Origin: Glandiceps talaboti
Lineage: Eukaryota; Hemichordata; Enteropneusta; Spengelidae
Length of the DNA stretch: 62,000 nt
NCBI RefSeq assembly: GCF_964340395.1
Contig: NC_135558.1
Span: 11,652,501 to 11,714,500, forward strand
Direction: 5' to 3'
The position numbers and the translations under genes are program-made. Below the pieces are notes generated by a model that was not told where the DNA came from, did not search any database, and worked only from the letters and a program-made list of their open reading frames with translations. Shown here piece by piece: positions 1 to 14,639 of the stretch (its first letter is position 1; the number at the start of each line of letters is the position of its first letter).

Positions 1-605
1 CAGATCGAAAGTCGACCCATGTTCATGAATTTTTTTGTGTGAAAGTTACCTACTTGGGCAGCACATACCCGTATGCTTTACTATGAGAGTAACACCCCGG
101 GTGTTATAGCACAGGACAGCATGGATATTTCATGTAATGCAGTGCAGGACATCAGCATATATAGATTCAACGCTACTATTATTACATTGCCAAGAATAAA
201 CTGAGATATGTTTTGTTTGATATATCAGATTTGGTAAATGAATTACGATACATGAATCTGGTATATGTAAAAGCTTTCATTATCAGCTTCACATTACAAA
301 TGGTATTAGTTTACATTTAAAATTCATTGACAATCATAGCTTGATATTTTCCTTATAATCATTTTTTTTTGTTTTTTTCAACTAAGCACCCTAGTTAATT
401 GTTAGATTCTTGATGCATACTAAAGGTGACACCATATATATGGAATACTATATACTATAATTATGATATATTGTTGACTTTTAAGTTCAGAGTGACATGA
501 GCACTCTATAGTATATATAACTGATTGGTATTATATATAATGGGATATCATTATAGCATCCATCAGTTGGAACACTTACAATTTATAAAAGGAACCATAA
601 TCAGT
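1..605. other. Non-coding, no feature recognised
   Basis: AT-rich DNA with many stops in all frames. I see no gene, RNA or element. Confidence 0.5.
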
Positions 606-806
606 CTTCATGCCACTGTGCTATACCAGTGCTTACTGAATCTTAGTAAGGCCATTTGCAACTTATAGTATAAATCAAAGCTTGCATGCCACCGTGCTAC
701 ATGTATACCAGTGCTTAGTATTTGTAACTTATATAAATCAAAGCTTGCATGCCACTGTGTTATACTAGTGCTTAGTAAGAAAACTTGCAACTAACACACA
801 AATCAG
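606..806. repeat. Minisatellite, about 65-bp unit, 3 copies
   Basis: Three degenerate copies share GCATGCCACTGTG, ACCAGTGCTTAGTA and TATAAATCAAAGCTTG. Confidence 0.75.
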
Positions 807-3670
807 TCTATATAATGCCCTCACTATTTGTACCCATTCCATGTCAGATATCACTGCTAACAACTTTTAGCAGCAGCTTGTAAGTAGACTATAGTCCATG
901 ACACAGACTAGTCACTACTAACACACTGCATCTAGACTACCGGTACTAAACTTCCCACTGTATGAAGTCACTAGTGGTAGTTTGTTAGACCATGGAGGTT
1001 TAAGGGGAGACACATCCATGGTTAGATCAATGGAAATTGATACAAAACTACTGCTGTCAAAGCAGTTCACATGGCTAAATCTTACTGCCAAGTATAGACA
1101 TTAAATTCAAGCCCTGATAATACTAAGTAGTAGACATATTAATCTAAATCTCTATACAACTGTTTTATGGTTGGTTATGTATGATTAATATATGAGTGTT
1201 CTTTCAAAACAGACAGTAACAAAGAGACAATGGAACTTGAAAGTAGAAGAGTTACATATTACATCTCTCTCTTCCGTGTATTTCATCCGTGAGGAAGACT
1301 AATGTATTGTTGTAAATGGTGACAAGTAGATAAGTTACCACCATTTATGGTACAATATTAAGTTGTTGCTACTGTATGTGAGGTTTAGACATATACTGTT
1401 TGCTATATCTTTGTTACTGACTCTGTGGTTGACATCTTGGCAAAAACACAGGCAAGCACAATATAAACACAGTGTTTTCACTAAGGTTCGGGAGCCCAAG
1501 TAATAGAGAAGAGGGGTCGGGTTTGGGGTGGTTAACTTTAATCTTGTCACAGTCCCTTCATTTAATCTCTCTTTACATGAATCTCAAAATTATCATTCAA
1601 ATATTTATTAAACCTCAAAGGATATTTGTAAATTTAAAGATCTCTCTTTACATGATTCAATACCACGTTGGCATCCAGACTAGGGGGTGCTTAGTTTGAG
1701 TACAAGGAAAATATGATAAATTTTGTATAAATTTCCACGGCAAGTACCTTTTGGTGGGAACTACATGTATGATGTGATATATCTGGGGATTGAACTGACA
1801 AATTTTATGTTATTGTAGCTTGATTTTACCTAATACCACATTTAAAACAAAAACACAAGTGTTAAAAACACAAACCAATCTGTAAATATACATTGATTAC
1901 ATACATGTACATGTACGTTGGTAACTTACACTTTGTAAATTTAGCAAATGAACAGAGATGTTCATATACAAATGTCCTGAATCTGAGAACAAACGAAATG
2001 AGAAGTGATGCCCTCAAAATGGACACAAGACAAAAAGACACACTTCACAAAAACAACATCCATTATTAGAAATACCACCACAATTTCAAAGCTATGTTGT
2101 ATTTGCAGTATTTATAAGTCTTGTCCTATCCTACTTTATGTATCTCAGAGATTTAGTTACATACCATTAAAGTAGGTAAAATCTACAGGTACATGTACCT
2201 GATTCCTAATGTTATTCAAAAACATTTCAAACCCAAAATTCTGGTGTAACAGAATCTACCTGCATTAAACGTGAATCTAGAGAAGTTCAACCTTAGATAC
2301 TACACGTAATTATTCAGAAAGCATGGAAATTTTACACCATTTTTGACATTTCTGTGACATTCTATTATATAAGCTTAGAAATACAAGGAAAGTGTGTTAT
2401 CAAGGTATGTCTTACTGCATGACTCAAGGGTTGAATTTATGTGAATCATGTCATTTTGGTTGTTATCTTTACACAGGTATGATTCATCCAGGTTTGTTTT
2501 GTTAAACATTTGATGTTGGAAGAGGGTGACCCACGTTACTATTGCACGGTTTCATACCTTATTGTAAGTCTTACATTTCCAGGTGTGTGACAGTTACTAG
2601 TACTACTTTGGCAAATGGGGTATCGGTTTACTAAGATAGACACAGACTAAAACCTTTGTTGTTCATGTGGTTGCTACAGAAGTGTTACTGTAAACATTAG
2701 AGGTCCCCAGAAATATCAACTGCTAGGTTATGGATATAATCAGAAATGCCACCCTACTGTGAGTACAATAAAACCAATGTCCATTCAATAACTTACAAAT
2801 GTATATCACTATGTTGCAAAAATAACTTTAATTTGTGTCTACATTTTGTATCTGTGTAAACTGAGATCTCGACTGCCAGAGTATTAATTAGTATATCACA
2901 AAAAATATGTGAAAATACCTGCAAACTCACCAAAGTTCAGATATTGCCCTACATCATATTTACTGCAATTAATAATGGCATATTTTGCCACAGTTATCAT
3001 TAGCACATTAAAGTTAAAACATGTCAGATAAATTATACATATGGTACATTATAATGTACATACGCAAACTGTGCTGGCACTATTTTATTATGTATCCCTA
3101 ATGGTACATGTACCTTTTAATTTTATATGGATCACTTACAAATTGATAGTAGATAGTTTAATAAATAAACGCATTACTCATGATGACGCAAATGTTAAAG
3201 AAAAATTTTGATGTAAAAAAATTGCTTTGATTTTTATGTCGCATAAACATCTACACAGACCAACTTTGGGCCTCTTGTAGTGACATTTCTATTTTGACTT
3301 TACGATGACCTTTCCTTGCGTCAATCTATTAACATACATGTCATTTTATTAGGATCATGAAATGGCATTCTACACATTACATATACATTATATATACAAG
3401 TCAGTATGAGTCACTATCTGATCAGTAACACAACCTACATTCTAAGTACTACTCTACTAACTAATTCCTGTATCCATGTACATGTATATATGTATGGGTT
3501 GATGATTCACAAGGCAATGTACATCTATTAATTCTATTATAAATTACATGTAAAGGTCACAAATACAGTGAATCCCTCTTGATTACCATAACAATCTGTC
3601 ATATACATGTATAAATAACAATGATTTGCCCCCCCCCCACCCACCTTACCCTCCACAGCATTGTAACCGC
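807..3670. other. Non-coding, no feature recognised
   Basis: AT-rich sequence without convincing open frames. It contains short ACATGTAC-type palindromes scattered as elsewhere in the window, and a GTACCTTTTGGTGGGAACTA fragment (1,745-1,764) that recalls the GGTTCCC/TTTACC repeats found in introns. Confidence 0.45.
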
Positions 3671-4381
3671 TGTGAAACAAAACCCCACATCATGTATGCA
3701 CACATCCCCTATACAAATAGATGTATACAGTTGACAGACAATATATGCAATCAAGGAGTTTGTACTGTACATGTAGGTAACCACTGTATTTGTAAGTCTT
3801 TTGTTTTAAAATCACAATGGTTTTCTGATTCAGAATGTCAATGTTTTCATTCAGACGAGTAAAGTGGATAAAACATATACAGCTGTCCTAATCTTCGACT
3901 GGGAGTTCCCCACCAAAATTATTATATCATAGAGTATGAAAACCTATGGAAGGTTTCTTACATTTCCCCTATGCATTAGTAAAGTTCTAGAACAGAAATT
4001 TACCTATCTAGCCTATGTGAAACAAAGCCCCATCCCCTTCCCATCATGTATGTACACAGTCCACTTTACATTTTTAATGCTAACATATACCCTAAACAAT
4101 GTCTATGCACACACTTGACAGACAATATAAGCAATCAAGGAGTTTGTACTGTAGGTGACCACTGCTTGTAAGTCTCTCGTTTTCAAATTACAATGGTTTT
4201 CTGATTCTGAATTTCAATGTTTTATTCAGACCAGCAAAGTGGATAAAACATATACAGGTTTCCTTGTATTCAATTGGGGAATTCCCTACCAAAATTATAT
4301 GATGTTGAAATCTAAGCAAGATTTCTTACACTTCCCTCTGTATTATTAGTCAGGTTCTAGCCAAGAGACTTGCCTATCTTA
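3671..4381. repeat. Tandem duplication, about 345-bp unit, 2 copies
   Basis: Copy one (from 3,671) and copy two (from about 4,016) share in order GTGAAACAAA, TCATGTATG, TTGACAGACAATATA, AATCAAGGAGTTTGTACTGT, ACAATGGTTTTCTGATTC, AGTGGATAAAACATATACAG and ACCAAAATTAT. They have diverged by many substitutions and small indels. Confidence 0.85.
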
Positions 4382-5283
4382 AACTTCATATACTGTGCTT
4401 CACTAGTATGGCTTGGAATCTCAAAATCTTTCCTCACGATTCAAAGCCACAGATTAGGCTGTGAACACAGATTTGAAGCCACGGATAGCATACATGTATA
4501 TAGCTTGACAGCTCTAAGAATATGTTCAGGTGGACGACATTTTCAAGCCAGACAGTCTAGTCAAGTCTCTGGGTTCATTAGGTTCCCAAACCATAAAGAC
4601 ATACTGTGATAATCACGATGATTCATTTCTAGATACAGAGCTTAGTGTACAGCAAAGAATATATTTTTACTTTACATGTATCAATATCATACAAATCTCC
4701 ACATGTAGTTCAACTTGTTCTGTTTCTCAGCCTGCAAATATTTCGCCTGAAGTATGAAGGACACATATCTGCAGACAAAGAGATTGACCTGTTGTAAACA
4801 AATTGCTTCTATACAAACAGTTGTGAATACAACATGTAAACAAGGTCAAGTTGAACACTGTCATTTTTACTAATTTGGGGGGGGGGGGGGGTGAGAATTG
4901 ATGGGGAGCCATAGGGGTTATCCAACAGACGGAAATTCAAGATTGGAAGGCTTTAGGGAGAAGGGATGTATGGATACATTCCTCAGGGAGTCATGGCAGG
5001 TCATCTAATTGACTGTATATGATGGCAACTGTCTACAAGGTCAAACTGTGTATTGTCATTTCAACAACCATAAGGACAGGTTGGAAAAGTGGGAGGAGAG
5101 GGGAGGGAACACGGACTGAACTGAGTAAAACTGACATTTATTTTTTCTTCTTCTGGTATTCATGTAACTTGTCACAGAAGCCATGATGATAGGTTTATAT
5201 AGGATTAGTCTTTTGTTCTGGAGCAACCTTCTCCATTGTTCTGTCAGACAGGTGTTTTATTCACGCCTACATTTTAATCCTAC
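4382..5283. other. Non-coding with palindromic AAGTCTCTGGG-type repeat fragment
   Basis: Only a poly-G run (4,876-4,891) and a fragment related to the AGAGACTTGCCTATC / AGTCAAGTCTCTGGG repeat of 8,980-9,350 are visible. No gene is recognised. Confidence 0.4.
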
Positions 5284-5600
5284 ACTGAAGTTGGCCTTTA
5301 AGGGCAATAAGTAGGTACAACTCGTATTTGTGTCCTGAAGTTGGCCTTTAAGGGCAATAAGTAGGTACATGTATAACCCGTATTTGTGTCCTGAAGTTGG
5401 CCTTTAAAGGCAATAAGTAGGTATAACCCGTATTTGTGTCCTGAAGTTGGCCTTTAAGGGCAATAAGTAGGTATAACCCGTATTTGTGTCCTGAAGTTGG
5501 TCTTTAAGGGCAATAAGTAGGTATAACCCGTATTTGTGTCCTGAAGTTGGTCTTTAAGGGCAATAAGTAGGTATAACCCATATTTGTGTTCTGAAGGTAT
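5284..5600. repeat. Minisatellite, 50-bp unit, about 6 copies
   Basis: Head-to-tail near-identical copies of a 50-bp unit containing CTGAAGTTGGCCTTTAAGG, GCAATAAGTAGGTATAACCC and GTATTTGTGTC. One copy carries an ACATGTAT insertion; there are no unique spacers. Confidence 0.95.
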
Positions 5601-6389
5601 TTTACTGGAGTTGCCCACCACAATTACAGAGTACAATATGGACAGCTACACAATTTTTACCAAATTCCTTTACTGGGGTTAATTCCCAAACCTTGGCAAA
5701 AAACAGTGAACACTTCTGTCTATATAATAAAACTAAATGTCATTTCTACAATCATAAGGAGAGGGGTGGAAGAGGGTAAAGGTGTCTGAATGACTATAAA
5801 TGCTACCCTTTGATAAAACATAACAATAAAAACATGGGAGCACATCAATGGTGAAGATGGGTCTATTGTCATTCTTCCATTACAATATGTTGCCTAGCCT
5901 AACATACAGTACATTCCTGGGGGTATTACACTGACCTCAACACTCTGTATATATATGTGTGTGTGGGTATGTATATACACTAAATAAATACTAATAAACA
6001 TGTATTCCAGTATATTATGATCTTGAGGTGTTGGGGGTTTCTACATCTGCTGATACACAGGAATCAATTTGTTATCCTGATTTGGCAGTCATTTGGAAAC
6101 TCTGAGGTCATACAACACACCCCCATTGTAAGTAAGGTGAAGGCATCATTAATAGACATTTAAATAACCCCTATCCCATGTAGTGAATGTTAATTGACCT
6201 TTCATGGTTTGACATTAAATGTTTCACATTGCAACGATGGCATGACTTGTCAACCAACACAAAGAACTACACTGTACAGTACAGACAGTGTACAGTATAG
6301 ACTGTGTGTAGATTTACTGGCTAAGTGTTTTCATTCAAAATGTTTACTTTAAATTATGACAGTATAAATACATGTACATTGTATTGTGT
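5601..6389. other. Non-coding, no feature recognised
   Basis: No open frame or repeat of note. A short TATATATGTGTGTGTG tract lies near 5,948-5,966. Confidence 0.45.
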
Positions 6390-6900
6390 GTTTTATATGT
6401 ACCACAGTACTGTGCAGACAATACATGTAATGATGTATACCACAGTGCTGTGCAGACAATACATGTAATGATGTATACCACAGTACTGCACAAGGTACAT
6501 GTACCATAGCACTGTACATACAATATACCGTATCACAGTATTGTGGAACTTGAATGCACCAGAGTAGTACATGTACAATACCACAGTGCTGCACACTGTA
6601 ATGTGCCACAGTAATGCATGTACAATACCAGTGCTGCACATTGTAATGCGTGCACAATACCTTAGTACTGCACATGACATTACAATGTACCACAGTATTG
6701 CACATTACAATGTACTAAGTACCACAATGGTACACATTACAATAGCACCGGGCACATAAAATGTAAAACACTGCATGACCAATGTACTACATGTAAAACA
6801 CTGCAAACTGTGCTGCATACAATGACCCCACACTACTGCACATAGTATACTACAGGCTACACATACAGCACAGCACTATATATACATACAATACACCACA
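6390..6900. repeat. Degenerate array of ACAGTACTGCACA palindromic units
   Basis: The words ACCACAGTACTG, TGCAGACAATACATGTAATG, CACATTACAATGTACC and AATGTACTACATGT recur about every 45 bp, with several palindromic 10-12-mers. Frames open across it on both strands only because of the repetition. Confidence 0.65.
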
Positions 6901-8970
6901 ACAGCACTGCAAACTACCATCTCTAGAACTATTGTGTATTCTATTTAGTTCCCTAAACGTTTACTGAATGAATGAAAATGTAGAGATGAACAAAGCATTG
7001 ACCCTGTAATATGGTAATACTAATTCTGTCTCTACAGTATATATTTAATGTACCATCTGATGTATTTTGTCTATTTGTATTTGGTTCACATTTGATCTGG
7101 TTTAATCACCAACTGATTATCCAAAGTCTAATGTCTATACACATAGTTTTATGTCATCAAAAATCTACTTCTCAAACGCTGAAAAAATACAGCCAAAAAA
7201 TTTGGGTAAACCATAAAGAAAGTCACACAAAAATGACAACAAACAATTGAGAAATAGAAAGGAAACAAAACAACATCAATAAAGGGAAAAAAATATTCAG
7301 AATAGAATCAATAAGAACAAAAGAGAACCTCAAAAAGGACACCCATGATAGATTTTATGATGATAATTATAAGAGTAGGTGTATTTGCATTAAGGTAACA
7401 ATTATGTGGCCATCTGGTGAACACAAAGTATTACTATTATCACATACCTATTTGCATCGCCATGTCAACTGTAACATATCACCAATAACTGTCAAATCTT
7501 GTATTTTATCAAATAACATTCTAGTTTTGAGTAAATATTTTCTTGATGTGGTAAAAAGTACTGCTGTGAAATATTTATTGCCTAGCCACTGTGTATAATG
7601 TGTAGCCTACAATATAGTATAGGCAGCCATAACTAAAATACTGCACACATCTCATATTATATTAAATAGTACAGTTGATGCAAATTTGAACTTGTTTTGG
7701 ATTTCTGTAGGAACATGAGAACATCTGATGCATAAAGATATTAAAGGGCTAAGTTTCAATCTGGGGTCAGTACATTAACATATTTTAATAAACCATTCTT
7801 TTGTTCTTGAACGAAATAAGTTTTTCTGTAGCCCTGGCGAACGACTGTTTTTCACACCTAGATTTTAATTCTAATCTAAAACAGGCCATTAAACATGACC
7901 TACATAAGTGGCCTTAAATAAACATGACCTACATAAGTGGCCTTATCAAATAATCCTGTTATTAGTGGAAATGTACGATAGAGATATTTTTGTTTTTGTA
8001 CTGTCAAAAATACAATATTTTCAATTTTTCCTTCCAGCTTTGCTAACAAAGTGTGTTAATAATTTCAAAGATTTTATGAATTTCTAACTCGTATAAACAA
8101 TGAGCATTTGTTTTGTGAATGCAAATATTATTGAGTTTGGACAATTTCTTTGTTTGACCTACATGTAATTTTACTCCATATTTGACGATGACCTTTGACC
8201 TGATTCCATTCTGAATTTGATGATCTGACCTACAGCCATCAATCATAAATAGGCTAGTTGACATTGATCACTAATTACCTTGCTATTTATAGTACAATGC
8301 CCTGTTTTTATTAAGGGTAGTTAATTCCACATCATATAATACTACAGTTCATGAGCAGAATTAGTACATGTATATATAACAAAATTCAAATTATGAAAAC
8401 TTTACCAGCCCCCCCCCCTTGCCTTTTTACCAGGGTTCTTGTATCTACAAATATGTATATCATTCCACAGTATGGTAGTGTCTGAAAACAGCAAATAAAA
8501 TTTCTCAAGAAATCACATCAAAAGGTAGAAAATATAAATTACATCTAAATTTTATTTACAAAGTAGGGAGGCAATATTTTCAGACATTCCGCCATAGTGA
8601 CTTCATGTACATCTATGAATGGCATTTGTATATGTTTTAGTTTGCAATAAATATCATTGTATATGCACATTACCAAACACTTTACTTTAAATTAGCTATA
8701 TATTTGTTCACTTTCCAGATATTTGGCATATTTAAGTTTCAAATTCACAAACATAAAACTATATGCTTCAAACAAATTTCGATAGTTGTGGTATTTTTTT
8801 TTCGTCCATTGTTTACATGTAATACCGGGATATATTATCTAGAGTAGCCTTAGATTTGGTTTGTCATCTTTCAAGTACAACTACACCAAATATACTAGTA
8901 CCAAGGCCTATGCCTAAAACTGATATAATGGAAACATGTTATCTGCTGTCAGCACTGCATGCAGTTATTT
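6901..8970. other. Non-coding with one short direct duplication
   Basis: A 32-bp direct repeat containing AAACATGACCTACATAAG occurs twice at about 7,890-7,945. No other feature was found. Confidence 0.45.
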
Positions 8971-8974
8971 TACA

Positions 8975-9350
8975 GCCCTGAGACTTGCCTATCTGACTTG
9001 ACATACCTCCTGTACTGGGTTATTCTGAGGAACAACATTGTCAAGTCAGAGATAGCCAAGTATCTGGGCTAGTTATTTTGATCTGAATCAGCCATACATA
9101 GTTTAGCTCAGAGGCTTGGCTATTCAACTTGAAATTGTTGATCACCAAAACATGCAGAACATATGGTACATGTATACTATATATCGGAGATAGATAGCCA
9201 AGTATCTATCTGGGCTAGTTATTTTGATCTGAATTAGCCTTTACATACCCAGAGACTTGACTATCCAGCTTGACAATGTTGTTCACCAGAACATGGTATA
9301 TGTCAAGTCAGATAGCCAAGTATTATGATCTCAAATCAGCCATAGTATGT
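8975..9350. repeat. Palindromic tandem repeat, about 3 units
   Basis: Units contain CAGAGACTTG(G/C)CTATC and CTTGACAATGTTGTTCACCA, with the inverse words CAAGTCAGATAGCCAAGTAT and TCTGGGCTAGTTATTTTGAT. Each unit can fold on itself. A relic of the same unit lies at 4,360-4,590. Confidence 0.65.
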
Positions 9351-10980
9351 ATAGTTCAACAACTGACTGATATATACAATGTAGGTCGTGTTTACTATTG
9401 GATACCATGGGTGTATAGAAAGATTTGAAACAAGTCTTTGACACACACATTTGTACTTAAACTACTTTGAATATGCATAGACTATTTACAATGCCACGGC
9501 TAAATACACTGCCTTATAAGGAATGACCGGGAAACATATCATGAAACTTACAAAGCAGAAAAGGGAAGCAGTGAGATAGTATCTTGTGCACTTGAAAGGA
9601 AGAAGAGTAGTTCGATAACATCACTTTCCCTGACAATAATTTTTATCTACTTCCCCTTTAAGCTTTATCCATGGAAATTCAAAACGTCCGGCCTGTCTTT
9701 TTAGGTCTATAAATTTCCGAACATTGGTATTTCAAGATTGATGATTTACTAACGTTTTGATAGGTTGGGCCTTAGTCCTCTAACAGCTTGGTCTGACTTA
9801 TAGATCACCTATGCCATTCTAACTGTTTCACCTGGCAGTGTCAATTTCCTCATTACATTGATTGCATACCACAACTACTACTATAAATAGAAGGATTGTA
9901 AAATGAACTCGCTTCATATAATAAGCTCTCTATCTTGTTATGGTTCGATTCCCAATGTAACCACTACACATAATTTACATCACCTACCATAATATACAAT
10001 TGCACTAGTAGACATTACTTACAACAACCCAAGTCATGACTAAAGTATGATTCACTATGTGACAACAACATCTTCTAATCTTCCAAATCGCATAAAATGA
10101 TAAAGTGAACAAATAATCATAATAAGTAATCTTTAAAGAAAGACGTCATAAATTTAACACCTACTTTTCATTTTTGTCATCTAATGGCAGTTGTATTCAA
10201 TTGAAAATAACTTAACGCTGTCCTGGCTGTGCTTGGAATGTTTCTATAAAAAACTCTTTTGTTAGACATAATGACTTCATCTTTAAGTGGCCATATGGAT
10301 GTTAGGATTGGGCATTTATTTTGGATTTTTAATTCATAAAACAATTTTATCATGGCTTCCTACTGACAAATCAATGTGAACCTACAAACACCAAGTTTGT
10401 GTTTGCAACTCAATTCATTGCAAAAAGCTAAAAAAATGTGTAAAAAGTTTTGTTATTGTACTTACAATAACAAACATTTTACATAATTATTAATCTTTAG
10501 TATTGAGGTACAAACAAGGACTTGGTACATGTATCTGTTGTGTGAACGTGTTTCACATTCACTGTTCAAGTAGGAAGTCATGATAAACGTGTTATATGTA
10601 TATAAATTTAAAAATCCTAAATAAATTACCCAATCCTCATCCATGTGGCCACTGTTAATACTGTACACCCTGCACAGTATTGAATCACGTGTGGATAAAT
10701 ACATCTATATAGCTGTACACATAATAATATGGTACAATAACTTCAATCGAATTGATTTTTGGGTCCATATTCTAAACTTGGCACCATTAATGTGATTATG
10801 AATTCAATCTGTTTCAATACTACTACAAATGTACGTATGGATAATATCAACCTCTAACAATGTCTAATTAATGGTATTTGAACAATTTTCAGTGAATGTA
10901 TTGTTGGTTGTCGGATCAAAAAAATAATACTCCCATTGCAGCTAGTATAGTTTTTAAGTGTTCATCTACTGTGACTTGAT
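9351..10980. other. Non-coding, no feature recognised
   Basis: No gene recognised. A tRNA B-box-like word at 9,943 was examined and rejected. Confidence 0.4.
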
Positions 10981-10995
10981 TCAGTGAAATATACT

Positions 10996-11025
10996 CTCTC
11001 TCTCTCTCTCTCGATTCAGTGAAAT

Positions 11026-11095
<70 letters not shown>
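10996..11095. repeat. (CT)n microsatellite
   Basis: Two CT runs are separated by GATTCAGTGAAATATA; the same word precedes the first run, so the unit was duplicated together with its flank. Confidence 0.95.
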
Positions 11096-11099
<4 letters not shown>

Positions 11100-14000
11100 A
11101 CTGAGAATGACATCAACAAAATATTACATTTTTATTTATTTAGTTTTGATAAATTTGTAACTGATTCTGACTGAATATTTACATAAGAGGATTAGTTAGC
11201 ATTATAACCAAATCATATCTTGGTGTAAAATGTTTCACTTTGGTTACAAAATGTCTGTGTACATTGTTCAATGTTTTGATTGGGTCACTGGACGTTAGAA
11301 ATGTGAACCCTCCTATATCAATTTCTGTACTGGCGGTACAATGTACATACATGTGTATAAGACACCATACATACCATATTGTTGATGGCAAGGAACCATA
11401 ACCTGACCAAGATGTCTACATTCTAATATTTTTTTCTCTGAGCAAAACTGAACAGCAAGGAATCTAGGCTATCTGAATTCTATCAGGTCAAAGGTTTGAC
11501 TTCACCCAAGGAGAGTTCAGTACTAAACACAGCAGTTCAGTCATCACGAAGAGCGGCACAGTGAGGTTGACCTCAATAGTTGGCTAAGCACAGCAGTGCC
11601 TGGGTCATACTCATAGCCTTACTACAGACAGTGCCTGGAGCATACCAATTCCATGTGCATACTATAGTGCCTGTGCCAAATCTCAGAATCATTCCATGTA
11701 ATCATGAATCAAGACTGCTTGGGGCAGACCAGCCGGCAGCCTGGGACCATATCCCCTTCATTCATGATCTTTCCAGCTATTCCATAGACAATTCTTGAGA
11801 AAACCCTCATTACAGAATGTACTTGGGCCAGACCAAATCAAGGGAAAGCCCTGCAGTAACATGTAATACACCGATTTAATCATTAATTAATGCATGGGTC
11901 AACACTTAAGCAAGACACCTAAAATACTAACAATGCCTTGGCCACACACATTCAACGAACAGTTAGTGTAAATGCCAAAGGACTTGCTAATGCACAATAT
12001 TGAATAAATTTAGGATATTACGAACCTAAACTCAAGTATAAATAGTATGTGTTGAACTATTTGAAGGGAGTGGTGTTTCGTCTCACTTCCTGGCCACTAA
12101 AAACCACACATTTTATGGAAATTTGACCGCACTGTCATCATAACATCGAGAGTCAAAACATCCCTTTGGTTTCAGTCATTGAGACAGTGTGGAATGTCAA
12201 TTAAATTTGAATGGCAAAAAAAGGTAGAGAATGTTCTTTTGATTGTTGTGTAAACAGCACACATTCCACTCATTTCTACCAACCTACACATTTGTCTAAA
12301 GTTATATGTTTATTCACAGACTGAAAAGCTTGTAAATTGTATTCCATAGAACTAAGAGAATTCCAATTTCTAAAAGGTTAAAAGTTCGAACTAAATATAG
12401 TGAAGACGAGCTGATAATGCGTCACTAACTACTTACAAGTATGTGGAAATATTACTAGCTAAAGGCAAATCATAAATATCATCTGGGCTGGGTTGGATAC
12501 AATATATAATTTTTTTCATTTTGTCCTAACCAACATAAAAATAGAAAGCAAGACAATATTTTTGCCAACTTACCTGAGTACCAAAAGTCATTCACTGGGG
12601 GTTCCCTCCAAATTTATTATGTTTTTGCCAAAATACCAACATCCATTTTCAGTATTGTGGTTTCCTCAAAATTTATAGAAAACTCTGAAATTTTTATCAT
12701 GTTTCAAACTGTTGTTATCAGGGTTCCAAAACTCTAACAAAATATTTCTAAAAGTAATATCCAACGCACTGCAAGTTGTATCTCTAGCTAGGACTAGGGA
12801 TAAAGGGAGTGTTCTAAAACTATCGGTAAGCACTTTGTCATGATTTTGTCTCAGTCACTCAGAGCTACTAACCTGCCTGCCTTCTCGCTGGATTCATGAC
12901 TTTGAAAGATTATATATATATGTATGTAAGTGGAGAGGCTGCAAGGCCATGATATGTATGAGCTGCAATCACTAGTCTAATTACTCACAGGTAGTTACTT
13001 AGCATACTAAGTTTTTGTACACTTCTACAAATCCTAGCTATTGGGTGTACGGTCATCCAACCCTCTGTTAGAATAGTTTTGTCCAGGTCATAAAGGTCAA
13101 GTAGATTTATTTAATTCTGTCTCTACCTGGTGAATGTATTTTTGAAAATGTAGCTTCTAAACAACCGACTTACTTCAGCAATACTGCTGAAGTTCAGTTC
13201 ACAAACTTTTTAGCTTCGAAATAGTCACATGTATAAACTCAAGCAAATAATACTATCTAATATAATAGAAAATGTTCCATACCTAATAATTCAAATTTTA
13301 CTACAATTCCTGTTAAATCTTTTTCAAATATTGAATTTTTAATTAATTAATAAATGACTGTATCTGTACAGTAATTCTATTATGTAAATTTTTATACTTG
13401 AAATATGAATAACATGTTCTCAAATACTGTCATATACTGTCAGTGCTCTAGTCTACACTTCAGCTGGTACATCATGTTTGCTGGGGGTGTGGTTATCATC
13501 ATGAGAGCACACATACACACCCCCTAAAATATTGTCTGGCGGTACCATAGTAGTATATGATAATAATAGTGTCAACCTGTAAATTTTCACTAAAAGCTGT
13601 ATTTTCGCTTATTTTTGCTGGGCAACAAAAACGCGAAAATAAGTAGTGACTAAAAATGACTTCTTGTACATAAACACAAGATAACAGTCTGATAATTAGT
13701 ACTAATTAATCTTTGAGAACTAGCTGAAGACTGCAAAAATGTAAAAATTTTCTAGTGCCAAATACATCTGAGGTTTACACTGTTACAGTATGTTCAGGCG
13801 ATTACATATATGCACACAGTATATATATCTGACTAGACGTAATATATTAAAGACATATGTGTAGTAAAACATTGTGAAGTTTGTTTTTGTGCTACACACT
13901 TAACAACACTATAGCAGACCGTAGCATAGGTAACTCACCAATACTACAGGTACTACTTTTAGTATATTCACAACATGTAATTTAAAACTGAGTCTAATTA

Positions 14001-14639
14001 AAGGGGTGATTGTAGGGTTTGTACTGTGTGTTATATTTGCTATAGTTACCATATCTATAGAGTAGAAGGAGAGGGACAAATTATTCCTGAATTAAGTCTT
14101 TGTAGAAGTTAGTTGACCTTCAGTGACCTTGAATTCCAGTAGAGGATGCCATGACAAAGGAAATGTTACATTTATTGCTTGTCTTATGTGACCACTTAGA
14201 ATGACAGTCACCATTGAGTCATCATTCACTCAGTCTGACTTAAACATATCACTTATATTTCTATAACAAGAATAAATAAATATATTTTACAGGAGTCTGG
14301 ACTTTGTCTTGTAACACAAAACGTCCTTGATTCCAGCCTATGTCTATGCTTTCATATATCTCTAGTACTAGTGAGGTCATGGGTGTTTTGACCTCTGGCT
14401 TCAATGAACAAATCAAATAGTTTAGGGTATTTTATTTTTTTTTTACTTTGTGTCAGGTCGTTTTGAAAATTGAGTTCCTTTCTTGCAAAATTGACATGTT
14501 CATGTAATTTTTCCATAATATACTCGTCACAGCTGTAATTTACACAATGAAACATACATGACAATCCAACATTTAGTATTGTAAAAGAACAGGTGATCAT
14601 GCAAATTAGCCGGTGTGTTATATACTTGATTATTTACAT
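11096..14639. other. Non-coding; isolated minus-strand donor-like site
   Basis: No coding exon could be supported. A CAG/GTAAGT donor consensus on the minus strand occurs at about 12,568-12,576 but I could not pair it with an acceptor or a coding frame. A hairpin with TTTTCGCTTATTTTT and CGCGAAAATAAG arms lies at 13,600-13,646. Confidence 0.35.

Noticed and set aside
5284-5600. Regular 50-bp repeats resembling a CRISPR array
   Set aside because: No unique spacers, and the locus is in animal nuclear DNA; it is a minisatellite.
9941-9965. GGTTCGATTCC, a tRNA B-box-like word
   Set aside because: No A box at the right distance and no foldable cloverleaf or T-arm pairing; at most a worn tRNA-derived SINE.
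14352-14600. 82-codon minus-strand frame in the upstream region
   Set aside because: No known motif, no convincing splice sites on either side, and length within chance for this composition.
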